Source of the DNA: Methanoregula sp. SKADARSKE-2
GTDB lineage: Archaea; Halobacteriota; Methanomicrobia; Methanomicrobiales; Methanospirillaceae
Reading direction: 5' to 3'
Length of the DNA stretch: 64,000 bases
Assembly: GCA_030919125.1 (NCBI GenBank)
Contig: CP121470.1
Span: 1,782,391 to 1,846,390, forward strand
The notes below the pieces were generated by a model. That model worked only from the letters and a program-made list of their open reading frames with translations, searched no databases and had not been told where the DNA came from. Both the position numbers and the translations under genes were made by a program. Positions 29,813 through 39,086 of this stretch are shown here, piece after piece; within the stretch, counting starts at the first letter, position 1; each line of letters begins with the position of its first letter.

Positions 29813-29952
29813 TTGTGGGGGGGAAGTATGGGCAAGCCAGTTACGAGAAATTATACAAAACGCGTTGAAGGGGAGGGTAGTAGTTACCGACAATTGAATA
29901 TATAGATTTTATTTGAAATTACTTTTATTTAAGTACGTACTATAAAGTTTCA

Positions 29953-31078
29953 ATGAAGAAGCGGTATGTCGTTGAATTAACGCAACAAGAAAGGAAACAC
30001 CTGACAGGAATTGTCAAGCGTGGGAAAGGCCCGGCGTATCGAATCCGACACGCGTATGTCCTGTTGCATGCAGATAAAAATAAATCCGGCAAGACCGATG
30101 AAGAGATAGCCGTTCTGTTACACTGCCATAGTCAAACAGTTTTCAATATACGCAAGAAGTATTTCGAAGAAGGACTAACTCGCGCAGTCGGGAGAAAAGC
30201 CCAGGAATCACCACCCATTCCTCGAAAACTGGATGGAGCAAAAGAAGCCCGGCTTATCACGATAGCATGCAGTCAACCGCCGGAAGGATATGCCAATTGG
30301 ACCCTTGACCTCCTCGCAGACAAAATGGTTGAGTTAAAAATTGTCGAGACGATTTCAGGAAAAACGATCGGCCGCGTCTTAAAAAAACGAGTTAAAACCT
30401 CACCTGCGGCAATGCTGGGTTATTCCGCCGCAACAAAACGCTGAATTTGTTGCTCACATGGAGGATATCCTGGAACTCTATCACCGACCTTATGATCCGG
30501 AAGTTCCTCTGATTTGTATGGATGAAAAATCGGTCCAGTTACTCGGAGACTCCCGGGATTCGTTGCCAGCGACTCCCCGGTATCCCGTTCGATATGATTA
30601 TGAGTATACACGAAATGGAACTGCCTCAATATTCCTCTTCACTAAAACCCCTGAAAGGAGGGAGGAGAGTTAATCCCCGCAAGCACAGAAAAAAAGTGGA
30701 TTGGGCTCACGAAGTTAGAGAGTTACTCGAGATTGATTACCCAAACGCCAGAAAAATAATTCTTATCTGCGATAACCTGAACACCCACACGATTGGAGCA
30801 TTTTATGAGGCGTTTCCTCCGGAGGAAGCTTCGATTCTTGTCAAACGCCTGGAGATCCATAACACCCCCATACATGGGAGCTGGCTCAACATCGCTGAAA
30901 TTGAATTAAGTGCGTTATCCCGTCAATGTCTTGATCGAAGATTGATAATCTGGAATTGCTTATCCACGAAACAAAAAAGTGGGAAACTTCCAGAAACAAT
31001 AACCAGAAACTGGTCGACTGGCAGTTTACTTCTGAAAGTGCAAGGATTAAACTAAAACGACTCTACCATCAATTTTAA
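29953..31078 (+). pseudogene. IS630-family transposase, multiply frameshifted
   Basis: ATG 29953 opens the helix-turn-helix N-terminal domain (ELTQQERKHLTGIVKRGKG; DEEIAVLLHCHSQTVFNI). The catalytic part is spread over other frames: LICMDEKSVQLLG (first Asp), then KIILICDNLNTHTIGAFYEA (second Asp) and IHNTPIHGSWLNIAEIELS (Glu). Frame changes are needed near 30390, 30640 and 30930. The end KRLYHQF is followed by TAA at 31076. I could not define its terminal inverted repeats; the IS481 element begins only 17 bases after the stop and may have removed its right end. Confidence 0.75.
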
Positions 31079-31095
31079 GTGTCTATCTCCAGTAG

Positions 31096-32055
31096 TATCC
31101 CGAAATCATTTGACATCAGATGTAAATACCGATTTGAACAACTTATCGAATGGGGCTATCCAGAGGATCATTCAGCAATGTGTCAATGATAAACCCGTTG
31201 TTGAGATTGCCCGGTATTTCCAGATTACCCGTCAACGAGTGTATCAGTTCATCAACCCGTTCAGAGAATCGGGGGAATATCCGGTACTCAGGCAATCTGA
31301 AAGAAAGCCCCAAGCCATCGATGATCGAGAAGAAGAGTTGATCCTCGCAACCTATCAATCCAACAACATTGGTCCAATCCATCTGGAGAAGAAGATTGAG
31401 GAAACACACGGGATCCATATCCCGCATAATCGAATCTATCGGGTATTGTTGAACCACGGTCTGGTGGAGATCAACATGAAAAAACGGCAACAGCGGAAAT
31501 ATGTTCGGTATGAACATACTCATTCCATGTCGATGGGGCAGGGAGACTGGAAAGAGTTCGAACTTAAAGGATCGAAGAAATGGCTGATCGCATTCATGGA
31601 TGATTCATCCCGCCTCATCACCTGCTACGGGGTATTCGATTCTCCAACTACCGAGAACACTCTCACGGTGCTGAATCAGGGATTCCAGATGTACGGTACG
31701 CCCCGCGAGATCCTCACTGACAACAGTACACAATTCGTTTCAGCTCGGGACCGTGAATAGGCCCATCATAAATTCGGAGAGTTCCTTGTTCATCACAACA
31801 TAAAACACATCCCAACCAGGATAAAACACCCTCAAACAAACGGCAAAATTGAACGGTTCTTCGGAGAAGTCGAACGAAGGATCGCGAAGTTCGGTTCTGT
31901 CGATAAAATTCTTCACTGGCACAATGTCATCAAACCTCACATGAGTGAGTCTCGATTTCGATGAGCCTTATAACGCATTCTGGTACCGTCTACCCCAGGA
32001 GAGGATTCTGAAATATGCGCAGAAATGGTTATATGTGTAAAATCAATTCGGGATA
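31096..32055 (+). mobile_element. IS481-like insertion sequence (copy 1)
   Basis: 960 bp from TATCCCGAA at 31096 to its complement ending at 32055. A second, shortened copy lies inverted at 46151-46936, and its left-end sequence starts at exactly the same base, which supports this boundary. No target duplication is visible. Confidence 0.75.
31110..32040 (+). pseudogene. IS481-like (rve) transposase, interrupted
   Basis: N-terminal helix-turn-helix (VVEIARYFQITRQRVYQFIN), then the rve core: WKEFELKGSKKWLIAFMDDS, ILTDNSTQFVSARDRE. An in-frame TAG at 31758 follows, where family members carry a sense codon, and the frame continues AHHKFGEFLVHHNIKHIPTR to GKIERFFGEVERR. A further small shift near 31945 is needed to reach DEPYNAFWYRLPQERILKYA and TAA at 32038. 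The same TAG is present in copy 2. Confidence 0.8.
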
Positions 32056-32069
32056 TCACAGTTCGTTTT

Positions 32070-32543
32070 TCACGCAGTATAGGAATGGCGTGAGATGATC
32101 TGCCGGGTGGTGTTATCGAACACTTCCAGCTGGACATTATCCCCGGGATAAAATGTCCGATCACTAAAATCGATATAGGTCATCTCTCCGGGCGACCAGA
32201 TATCCCCAGAACACCCGGAACCCCCGATAATATCTACGCCCTGTGTATGGGCATAGGCAATGTAGTCGTGACAGTTCAGTGTGGCGATGACAAAACTTAA
32301 GGGGATACCGTTTCTGTAGACTTTTGCCATCAGGTTGCGGTTCGGGTATGCTACGGTTCCGGTATTTTTTATTACCATCCGGCTATCATAGGTCATTACG
32401 CCGTTGCCATTTACGTGCCGGATCGTTGTGATATTGAAGAGTGCAGGAACAGGGCCCGCCACAAAATTCGGCAGCAGAAAAATCTGGGCAAGTACGATTG
32501 CTGCAAGGATTATGGTAATTACTACCATCAGAATGATGCCCAC
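32070..32543 (-). pseudogene. Archaeal type IV pilin, N-terminus lost to IS5 fragment
   Basis: The hydrophobic pilin N-terminus is recognisable (EIVGIILMVVITIILAAIVL) but the class III signal peptide with its basic, Gly/Ala-cleaved leader is missing: upstream of AFFEIVG the sequence is transposase. The body has a beta-rich C-terminus (IKNTGTVAYPNRNLMAKVYR, then WSPGEMTYIDFSDR), typical of the DUF1628-type archaellin/pilin-like proteins. Without the leader it could not be processed by prepilin peptidase. Confidence 0.7.
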
Positions 32544-32555
32544 AATCTCAAAAAA

Positions 32556-33256
32556 GGCACCATTCAGGATGCGACTTTCATCACCTCAGAGCCCGGTCAT
32601 GCTTCAACGAATACATCCCGGGGTGATGCTGCAAAAACTCGAAGAAGCCGGGATGGAACATGGGCGATAAAGGGCAAGAAATCTTATTTTGGATACAAAC
32701 TCCATACCAAAGAGGATTGTGACTTCGGACTGATCCGGGCTCTCGAGGTTACAACTGCCTCAACCCACGATTCGCAAATCGACCTGTCGAACGAAGGAGA
32801 GGTGATCTACCGTGACCGAGGATATTTCGGTACCAAAACAAAAGGTTTCAACACCACCATGCAACGGGGTGTTCGTGGGCATCCGATCGGTATCCGCGAT
32901 GTTCTCAAAAACGCTCGAATCTCTCGAATCCTATCTCCCGGGGAACGCCCATATGCCGTCATCAAGAATGTGTTCCATTCTGCTCATACCAGAGTCACAA
33001 CCGTTCTCAGGGTGCATACCAAAATGCTGTTCTCGGCCTTCTGCTTTAACCGGTTTCAACTCGCAACCCTCAAAAAACAAGGGGTTCTTGAGCGGATGCT
33101 CTCGACAAAAAACTGAAATGTGGCCTGAAAATGCAAGAACCGGATACATAGGCCCACTCACATTGGTGCTATTTTGTAAAATTGGGGCAAGCCGAACGCT
33201 CGGGAAGCACCCCTTTCCGGTACGATCGTAAAATAAATGGGTTATTCGTTATCCTC
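32556..33256 (+). mobile_element. IS5-family 3' fragment (copy 1)
   Basis: The C-terminal catalytic part of an IS5-type transposase, unlike the one at 20-21 kb: GTWAIKGKKSYFGYKLHTKE, TTASTHDSQIDLSNEGEVIY, DRGYFGTKTKGFNTTMQRG and the ending HTKMLFSAFCFNRFQLATL. The 5' part is absent; the fragment abuts the pilin remnant at about 32556. Its right end, GTTATCCTC at 33248-33256, is shared with the inverted copy ending at 45694, and the PiT coding sequence begins right there. Confidence 0.75.
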
Positions 33257-34035
33257 CTACTGCATTCTGCCTGTCATTTCCTCCGTGGGATATAGCCTGG
33301 GCGAGGCATGCGAGGACGTGGAGCGGCTGAAATATCCGGGTCATAAGGTTCTGGCGGGAGTACCTGAAGAGGTGGGAGACGAGAATATCGAGGAGAAATG
33401 CCGAGAGCATCCCGACGATGGGGGAGATAAAGATGAAGAGCACGATCGCGAGAATCCCGGAGAGTTTGAGGATTCCGAGGAACATCAGGATCGGTACGAT
33501 GACTGCACCTCCGCAGATGGCCCCGATGGCTGCAGCGAGCCTGAGTTCTCCCTGAAGGGTAAAGGCAATAAAGGAGAGGACGATCGCGCCTGCGACAGCA
33601 CCGGCAGCTCCGAAGGTGAAAACCTGCACCACCGTGTCCGACGGAGGAAGGATGATTGCGGAAATGCCAGACGCACCAACACCTGCCCCAAGAAATCCCC
33701 CGACGATTGCATTGCTGCTGGAGATCGGGAGTCCTGCACGGGTTGCAACAAGGATAAGGATGAACGCGGTTCCCACTGCGACAACGAGTATCAGGGGGGG
33801 TTAACGTGTTTGGGGTGATGATGGCGGTCCCTATCGTTGCAGCCACTGCAACCGGGAAGATGAAAGGCCCGATCATATTGCACAGCGCAGTAAGGAATAC
33901 TGCTTTTACGGGAGAAAGGGCCCGTGTGGCAACGATCGTCGCGAGAGAATGCTCGGCATCGTTGAGCCCGTTCACGAACGCGAGGCTCAGTGCGAGAAGA
34001 ATTCCCAGGAGAAGAAAGGGTTCGATTACTGTCAT
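33257..34035 (-). pseudogene. PiT-family phosphate transporter, frameshifted and truncated by IS5
   Basis: Inorganic phosphate permease. ATG 34035 gives FVNGLNDAEHSLATIVATRA, the N-terminal PiT signature. At a seven-G run on the plus strand (33794-33800) the frame must shift by one base to continue LILVVAVGTAFILILVATRA, GLPISSSNAIVGGFLGAGVG and the start of the second signature AISHGGNDRQNAVGG. There the gene ends against the IS5 terminus, losing the last two or so helices. The DUF47 partner upstream is intact. Confidence 0.8.
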
Positions 34036-34259
34036 TGCCGATAGCATCCTTTTGTACGTGACGGTCCTGCATGTGTGCACGGGAGAAGGGGCACCGAAGA
34101 GGAGAAGAAGGGTAGAAACTGCCAGGTATCCCACAGACGCAACAGCAAACGCCAGGGGGATGGGGCGGATCCATGCGATGCATCATCTGAACCCTTTTGA
34201 ACGTTGAGGGCAAGAGCACGGATCAGGCCGAAGAGAATGATGGGTTCAAAGCGGATCAT
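34036..34259 (-). pseudogene. Small membrane-protein remnant between DUF47 and PiT
   Basis: An ATG at 34259 overlaps the DUF47 stop as ATGA, which suggests a coupled gene. It begins MIRFEPIILFGLIRALAL, and about 30 codons later a shifted frame continues IRPIPLAFAVASVGYLAVST, a second hydrophobic segment running toward the PiT start. No family recognised. The frame change near 34170 would disable it. Confidence 0.3.
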
Positions 34260-34834
34260 GAATGTGCCATTGCAATATCGTTGAGGGCGTGACCGACGAC
34301 ATTGCACTTCTCCATGACCCGTGCCATACCTTCGTAGATATCCTTGAGTTTGATTATCATCAGCAGATCCTTGTTCTTGAAGAGTTCAACGACCGCTTTC
34401 GAGAGGAGCTCTGTCGAGAGGTTGTAGAGGCGGTTGATCTCAACGGCATGATCGATCTCCCCGGCAGCCATCGTTATCAGGTACGAGTACTCCCTGAGGG
34501 TGGCGTTTGTCTCAGGGATCCCATAGTTTGCAAGCTGGTGCGTCACCCAGTCGAGCCGGTCAAGTACATCGTCGAGAACGGGCGCGAGCCGGGAGATCTC
34601 GTCCGGTTCGAGCGGCGTGATGAGAGATTCATTCAGCTCTTCGTAGATGCGCCGGGTTATCTCGTCGCCGTGATGCTCGATCTGCCGGACTTTGTGGGCT
34701 TTCTCCACACCGTTCGGAAGATCGTGGGTGATCTCGTTTAAGGCCGCGGAAGAGAGGGTGATCTGTTCGGCCATCTCCTTGAACAGGGAGAAAAAGATAC
34801 GGTCTTCTGGGAGGATGAGGTCACAGATGCGCAT
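34256..34834 (-). CDS. DUF47 (PhoU-like) Pit accessory protein
   Basis: 192 residues of helical PhoU/DUF47 type: FFSLFKEMAEQITLSSAAL, RQIEHHGDEITRRIYEELNE (metal-binding E/H/D cluster), TPLEPDEISRLAPVLDDVLD and the C-terminal IYEGMARVMEKCNVVGHALN. These proteins are encoded beside PiT transporters and are thought to control phosphate uptake. Here the transporter itself is broken, so this gene may be orphaned. Start ATG 34834. Intact. Confidence 0.85.
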   Translation of the reverse strand: MRICDLILPEDRIFFSLFKEMAEQITLSSAALNEITHDLPNGVEKAHKVRQIEHHGDEITRRIYEELNESLITPLEPDEISRLAPVLDDVLDRLDWVTHQLANYGIPETNATLREYSYLITMAAGEIDHAVEINRLYNLSTELLSKAVVELFKNKDLLMIIKLKDIYEGMARVMEKCNVVGHALNDIAMAHS

Positions 34835-34861
34835 GGTTCAGATGAACCTTCACTTCAAAGA

Positions 34862-35658
34862 TTAAAAACTCATGCCCTCTCTCCCGCTACCGGCCGGGCC
34901 TCCGGCGCATCGGCAGGACCTCTGCGCCATCGAGATCTCCGGGTGCCCACCGGTAACGTTCCTGCACCGACCGGGGAAGGCTCCTCTCCGGGATCGATTC
35001 GAGCTCCTGCAGCCGGTGGGTGATGAAGAGTCTCGTGGTAAGGAGATTCTCCGAATCGGTGATAAGCCGGTCGAGTTTGCTTGCGGCAATCCTTACTGTC
35101 CCGGCCTTCCCCTGCCGGATCTTTTGATGCCTGAAAATCTCCGCTTTCGGATAATGCAGCAGCATCCGGCTCACGAAGCCTGACCGGAGGGGGGATCTGG
35201 TGTCCCTCAACCCTTGGTACCGGGGGAGCATTCTGTGCGGAAGCGACGGGTCCGGCCGATCCCTCACCCATCCGGGAAGAGTCCAGTGCCCGAAGGGAGC
35301 GTACAACCATAAAGACCGGGAAGGGATCACCGGCGAGCAGGCTCTTTATCGTCTTGATCGCGTTGTGGAAGATGTCAAATGTCCCGGCCTCGGGGCTGAA
35401 CGTACCCTACTTCATCGCCGAGAAGACCTACTCGGGGTGCTGGTACACGAGGGCGATCTCCTGCTGGTCTACCGCCCGGGCGGCCCCCTTGTGGCTGTGG
35501 ATTCTGCGGTAGATCTGTTCCGCGAGAGGTCCCCCGTCGGTGTCCCTGGCTTTTTCAAGCGCAATGAGCTCTCCAATTATCTCCGAGAGGTGTTCTTCTG
35601 CCTCTTCACGGAATGTCGCAAGGATTCTCTTTTGAAACTCAGCATCCGGCCCAATCAT
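34862..35658 (-). pseudogene. CheA-like histidine kinase remnant
   Basis: The first frame (ATG 35658) encodes a P1/Hpt domain: [20 protein letters not shown] and IYRRIHSHKGAARAVDQ with the phospho-accepting His. After YQHPE there is an in-frame TAG, then VFSAMK, a second in-frame TAG, then GTFSPEAGTFDIFHNAIKTI in the same frame. Further on the frame changes and VRIAASKLDRLITDSENLLT, typical of the next CheA segment, is found. The sequence ends near 34862 with no dimerisation, ATPase or CheW-like domain, so at least the catalytic two thirds are gone. Confidence 0.65.
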
Positions 35659-36229
35659 CGCTGGAACAACAGATATGGTACTGTACCGTGATCTTCTTGG
35701 GCAGGATACCGAGCTCGTGGAGGTCTTCTGCGGTCTTTTCTGCCTTCCGGGTTATTTTAAGATTACGCTCTGCTGCATCGCGGATGTTCTCCATGGTATT
35801 TGAGATCTGATCCATACCCGCAGCCTGATCCTGAATGGACGATGCGATCTCGATCACTTCCCTTGAAGAGTCTGCGATCGACCGTGTCAGGACTTCGATC
35901 GCTTCCCGGGCATCGCTGGTCAGTCGTACCGCAGCGGCCACCGATTTTGTCCCTTTTTCCGTGGAAATTACCGTTGAGGAGACCCCCCGCTGGATATCCG
36001 TGAGCAGTGTCCTGATGTTGGCAGTCGCCTTTTTGGACTGCCCGGCGAGGTTGTGGATCTCGTGGGCTACCACGGCAAACCCTTTCCCGAATTCTCCGGC
36101 CTTTGCCGCTTCGATCGAAGCGTTGACCGCAAAAAAGTTCGACTGCTCGGAAATATCTGTGACCGTTGCGATAATCTCTCCGATCGCCTGGCTCTGCTCC
36201 GAGAGCTTTATGACATTCATCCCCACCAT
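35639..36229 (-). pseudogene. Methyl-accepting chemotaxis signalling domain, truncated
   Basis: About 196 residues from an ATG at 36229 (no upstream sensor). The signalling hairpin tip is clear: [20 protein letters not shown] then [20 protein letters not shown], close to the canonical EQTNLLALNAAIEAARAGE. Helical heptads continue on both sides. There is no transmembrane or sensory domain. It may be a remnant of an MCP/FrzCD-like receptor, since both neighbours are broken che genes, although the frame itself is open. Confidence 0.6.
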
Positions 36230-36239
36230 ATCCCCCTCA

Positions 36240-36687
36240 TTACCCGTGCGCTTGTTCCGGATGGATCTGTCTCTTTTTGCCTCTCCCGGAAATAAACCGA
36301 TCCGGATTGATAATGATCCCGGTTCCGTCCCCGGTGTAATAAACGCCCGCAAAACCGGATTCAGGTTCAGTATCCCTAACCGGTCCTTCCAAGATTGTGA
36401 GATCCTCTATCCCGTTGGTCATATCCGCCCAGAGGGCCAGATACTCCCCGCGCCGGTGGATGATGACAAGGGGATCGGTTGGGAGGGGGTTGCGTTCCGG
36501 TATGCCGGAGAGCCCCCGGATCGAGTATACCGGAATAATCTTCCCATGGAGATTGATCGTGCCGCTGCTTCCCGGATCTGGCCCCGGAATCCGGGGCCAG
36601 ATCCACCATCCTGACGACAGACCAGATATCACTTAAGGGAAGAGCAAACCTGTGCTCTTCGATCGCAAACGAGAGGATGGTCGACAT
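36240..36687 (-). pseudogene. CheW-like coupling protein, frameshifted within a hairpin
   Basis: ATG 36687 starts MSTILSFAIEEHRFALPLSD and [12 protein letters not shown], the CheW N-terminus. The frame then changes by one base inside a perfect 14-bp palindrome (36574-36604) and continues [20 protein letters not shown] (the CheW core) and [17 protein letters not shown]. It would link the receptor and CheA encoded downstream. With the frameshift only a short N-terminal peptide is made. Confidence 0.7.
36574..36604. repeat. Perfect 14-bp palindrome with 3-nt loop inside cheW
   Basis: GGATCTGGCCCCGG at 36574-36587, AAT, then the exact complement at 36591-36604. It is where the cheW frame breaks. 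Hairpins this strong promote both replication slippage and sequencing errors. Confidence 0.85.
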
Positions 36688-36901
36688 CGGATACCGCCGG
36701 ACATCCATTCGTTAGGCGTTGCACGAAGAAAAAATTTAAGGATTTGATCGCAAGCGTACCGGAAGAGGCGGGGTTCCTCTCCTGTTCCAAGATGCGATGC
36801 GTGATCGATTAACCGGGAACGATCCCGCGACAAGCCAAAAATCCGGCACGCGGTGGAGATAAAATCACATTTAAGAATCTCTATATGTTAGAGAAGGCGA
36901 G

Positions 36902-36973
36902 TGGACCGGGCGGGAATTGAACCCGCGGCCTCTTCCATGCCAAGGAAGCGATCTACCACTGATCTACCGGCCC
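36902..36973 (-). tRNA. tRNA-Ala (anticodon GGC)
   Basis: 72 nt. Acceptor arms GGGCCGG and CCGGTCC pair with a G-U at 3-70, the alanine identity element. Anticodon stem CTTCC/GGAAG encloses TTGGCAT, giving GGC. The T arm GCGGG-TTCAATT-CCCGC is perfect. Discriminator A; CCA not encoded; no intron. Confidence 0.95.
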
Positions 36974-37024
36974 GCCTTATACTGTAGGATGCCATCAGTT
37001 AAAAGAATTGTTCGTCCGTGCCTC

Positions 37025-38155
37025 TCATGGGGATGTTTCCCGGAGTACGGGAAGGATACCGAGAACCCGTTCCCGTGCGGCGTGCATGGGGGCCTTCTGC
37101 ACGATCCTGCCGTTTTCGATGTACCGTGTGAGGAGTGCGGTCGCGCCTTCGGGTGGCTCCTGCGTGGTAGGCAGCATCGTATGGACTCCGGAGGGATACC
37201 CGTACACCTGCTTTGCCCCGCTCCGCTTCCCGCGTTTTGCTCTTGCGGTTCCGTTGATCTCCACGATGTCCATCGAGAGATCGATGACCGGTGCATTGGC
37301 GATCGCTCCCCCTACTCCAAAAGAATCGATGATGTCGCGGTACGCGATGACATCCTCCCGGGTCACGCCGCCGGACAGGAAGATCTTTACCCCGGAATGG
37401 CCGTGCGCATCCAGTTCCCACCGGACCTCCTCGATGATCGCCCGCATGTTCCCGCGCCGGGATCGCGGGGTGTCGAGCCGGACCGCGGTTGCCCCGCATT
37501 CGGCGGCCCGGAGCGACTCGGACTTTTCGTCGCAGAATGTGTCGCAGAGCATGATCCGGGGGATCTCCGGCGGGGCATGTCGGTCAAAAGACCGCCATGC
37601 ATCCTCGGGTTTGTCGTAGCACATCACAAAAGCGTGCGGCATTGTCCCGACGACCGGCATGCCCTCGGGGGCGCAGGTATTCGAGACCCCGTCAACCCCG
37701 CCGATCCATGCGGCCCGCTCTATCATCTTTGCAATAGCCGGGTGCTGCCTCCGGGAACCAAACGAGTAGACCGGGTGGCCATGTGCCACGAGCCGGATGT
37801 GTGCAGCGGAAGATGCGATCCCGGAGGCGTGGCAGAGGAATCCGAGAATGGCGGTCTCGTACCGGCAGAAGTCCCGGTATCTGCCCCGGATGCGCATGAC
37901 CGGTTCATTTTTATAAAAGATACACCCCTCCGGCATCGCATCGACTGTGACCGGGAATCCATCCAGTAATGAGAGGATATCGGCAAGACCGCAGAAGACT
38001 GCCCACGGGTCGGGGAGCGATGTTGCGGTGATCTCCATAACGACTTCGGGGTTGACCTGGTCGTGGTCGAGTGTCTCCTCGGTGCGCAGGAAGTAAATAT
38101 CCGTGCACTGCCCGGTACGGATTTCATCGTCGCTGACGGTATCGAACCTGCCCAT
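37025..38155 (-). CDS. pncB: Nicotinate phosphoribosyltransferase
   Basis: 376 residues. Makes nicotinate mononucleotide from nicotinate and PRPP in NAD salvage. Family marks: RTGQCTDIYFLRTEETLDHD at the N-terminus, YSFGSRRQHPAIAKMIERAA, GGVDGVSNTCAPEGMPVVGT, AVRLDTPRSRRGNMRAIIEE and IFLSGGVTREDV for phosphoribosyl binding. The length fits the compact archaeal form. Start ATG 38155. It ends 51 bases from tRNA-Ala. Intact. Confidence 0.9.
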   Translation of the reverse strand: MGRFDTVSDDEIRTGQCTDIYFLRTEETLDHDQVNPEVVMEITATSLPDPWAVFCGLADILSLLDGFPVTVDAMPEGCIFYKNEPVMRIRGRYRDFCRYETAILGFLCHASGIASSAAHIRLVAHGHPVYSFGSRRQHPAIAKMIERAAWIGGVDGVSNTCAPEGMPVVGTMPHAFVMCYDKPEDAWRSFDRHAPPEIPRIMLCDTFCDEKSESLRAAECGATAVRLDTPRSRRGNMRAIIEEVRWELDAHGHSGVKIFLSGGVTREDVIAYRDIIDSFGVGGAIANAPVIDLSMDIVEINGTARAKRGKRSGAKQVYGYPSGVHTMLPTTQEPPEGATALLTRYIENGRIVQKAPMHAARERVLGILPVLRETSP

Positions 38156-38381
38156 ACCGGGATAATAGAACCTTCTCGTTCTTACGCTTACCTCATCGTT
38201 TCCGCACAGGCCTACCCGGGAGGTTTACCGGTATAATATCTGCAGAATGTCCCTTCCGGAAGTTTCGTTACGTATTAGTGCAGTCGCACCAAACATTTCC
38301 GGAACAGGGGATACCAGATGAAGACACCAATTACCCGCCGGATACAGCAGATCCCGGCCTGCTGCAGGGGCGGGTGCTGAT

Positions 38382-39053
38382 ATGCTTGGGATTATCGGGG
38401 GAACCAGCCTCCTCTTCTCGACTCTGCCGAAGCTCGATAAGCGGACGATTGCAACCCCGTTCGGTTCCGCCGACCTCCTCTGCGGGGATATCGTGATGCT
38501 GATGCGTCACCAGGATGGCATCCCCCCGCACCGGATCAACTTCCGGGCAAACCTTGGAGCGCTTGCACTCGCCGGTGTCGACCGGATTGTTGCCTTCGGA
38601 TCATCGGGTTCATTAAAACCGGAGATTGCTCCCGGCTCCCTGATGATCCCGACCGACTATGCGAGCCTGAGCGATATCCCCTCTATCCACGACCACGCCA
38701 TCGAGCATGTCAGGCCCGAGCTCTCACCCGATCTTGGACGGCAGTTGTCGGCACTCGTGCCATCAGCCCGCTTTGGGGGCGTCTATGTACAGACCCGCGG
38801 GCCCCGGATCGAGACTGTCGCCGAGGTCCGAAAACTTGCGAACTATGCGGATATTGTCGGTATGACCGTAGCCTCGGAGGCCACGCTTGCCTGCGAACTC
38901 GGTATCGGTTTTGCCGCGTTGTGCACGGTAGACAATTATGCCAACGGGCTTGGCGGAGAGGTACTCACCTATGAACACATCCTTGCCACCTCGCGGACTC
39001 ACCGGTACCGGACGGAAGAGATTGTCAGCACAATCGTAAAGGAACTGGGTTGA
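38382..39053 (+). CDS. MTAP-family phosphorylase, probably methylthioinosine phosphorylase
   Basis: 223 residues, purine nucleoside phosphorylase family 2. MLGIIGGTSLLFS opens the phosphate-binding region; MRHQDGIPPHRINFRANLGA, FGSSGSLKPEIAPGSLMIP and VGMTVASEATLACELGIGFA (substrate pocket) follow. It is shorter than human-type MTAP. The adjacent gene encodes a DadD-like deaminase, so the likely substrate is 5'-methylthioinosine made by that enzyme. The two genes are 33 bases apart. Confidence 0.8.
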   Translation: MLGIIGGTSLLFSTLPKLDKRTIATPFGSADLLCGDIVMLMRHQDGIPPHRINFRANLGALALAGVDRIVAFGSSGSLKPEIAPGSLMIPTDYASLSDIPSIHDHAIEHVRPELSPDLGRQLSALVPSARFGGVYVQTRGPRIETVAEVRKLANYADIVGMTVASEATLACELGIGFAALCTVDNYANGLGGEVLTYEHILATSRTHRYRTEEIVSTIVKELG

Positions 39054-39086
39054 ATAATTGCAGATGCAGCAGATGGAGATGAAGAC

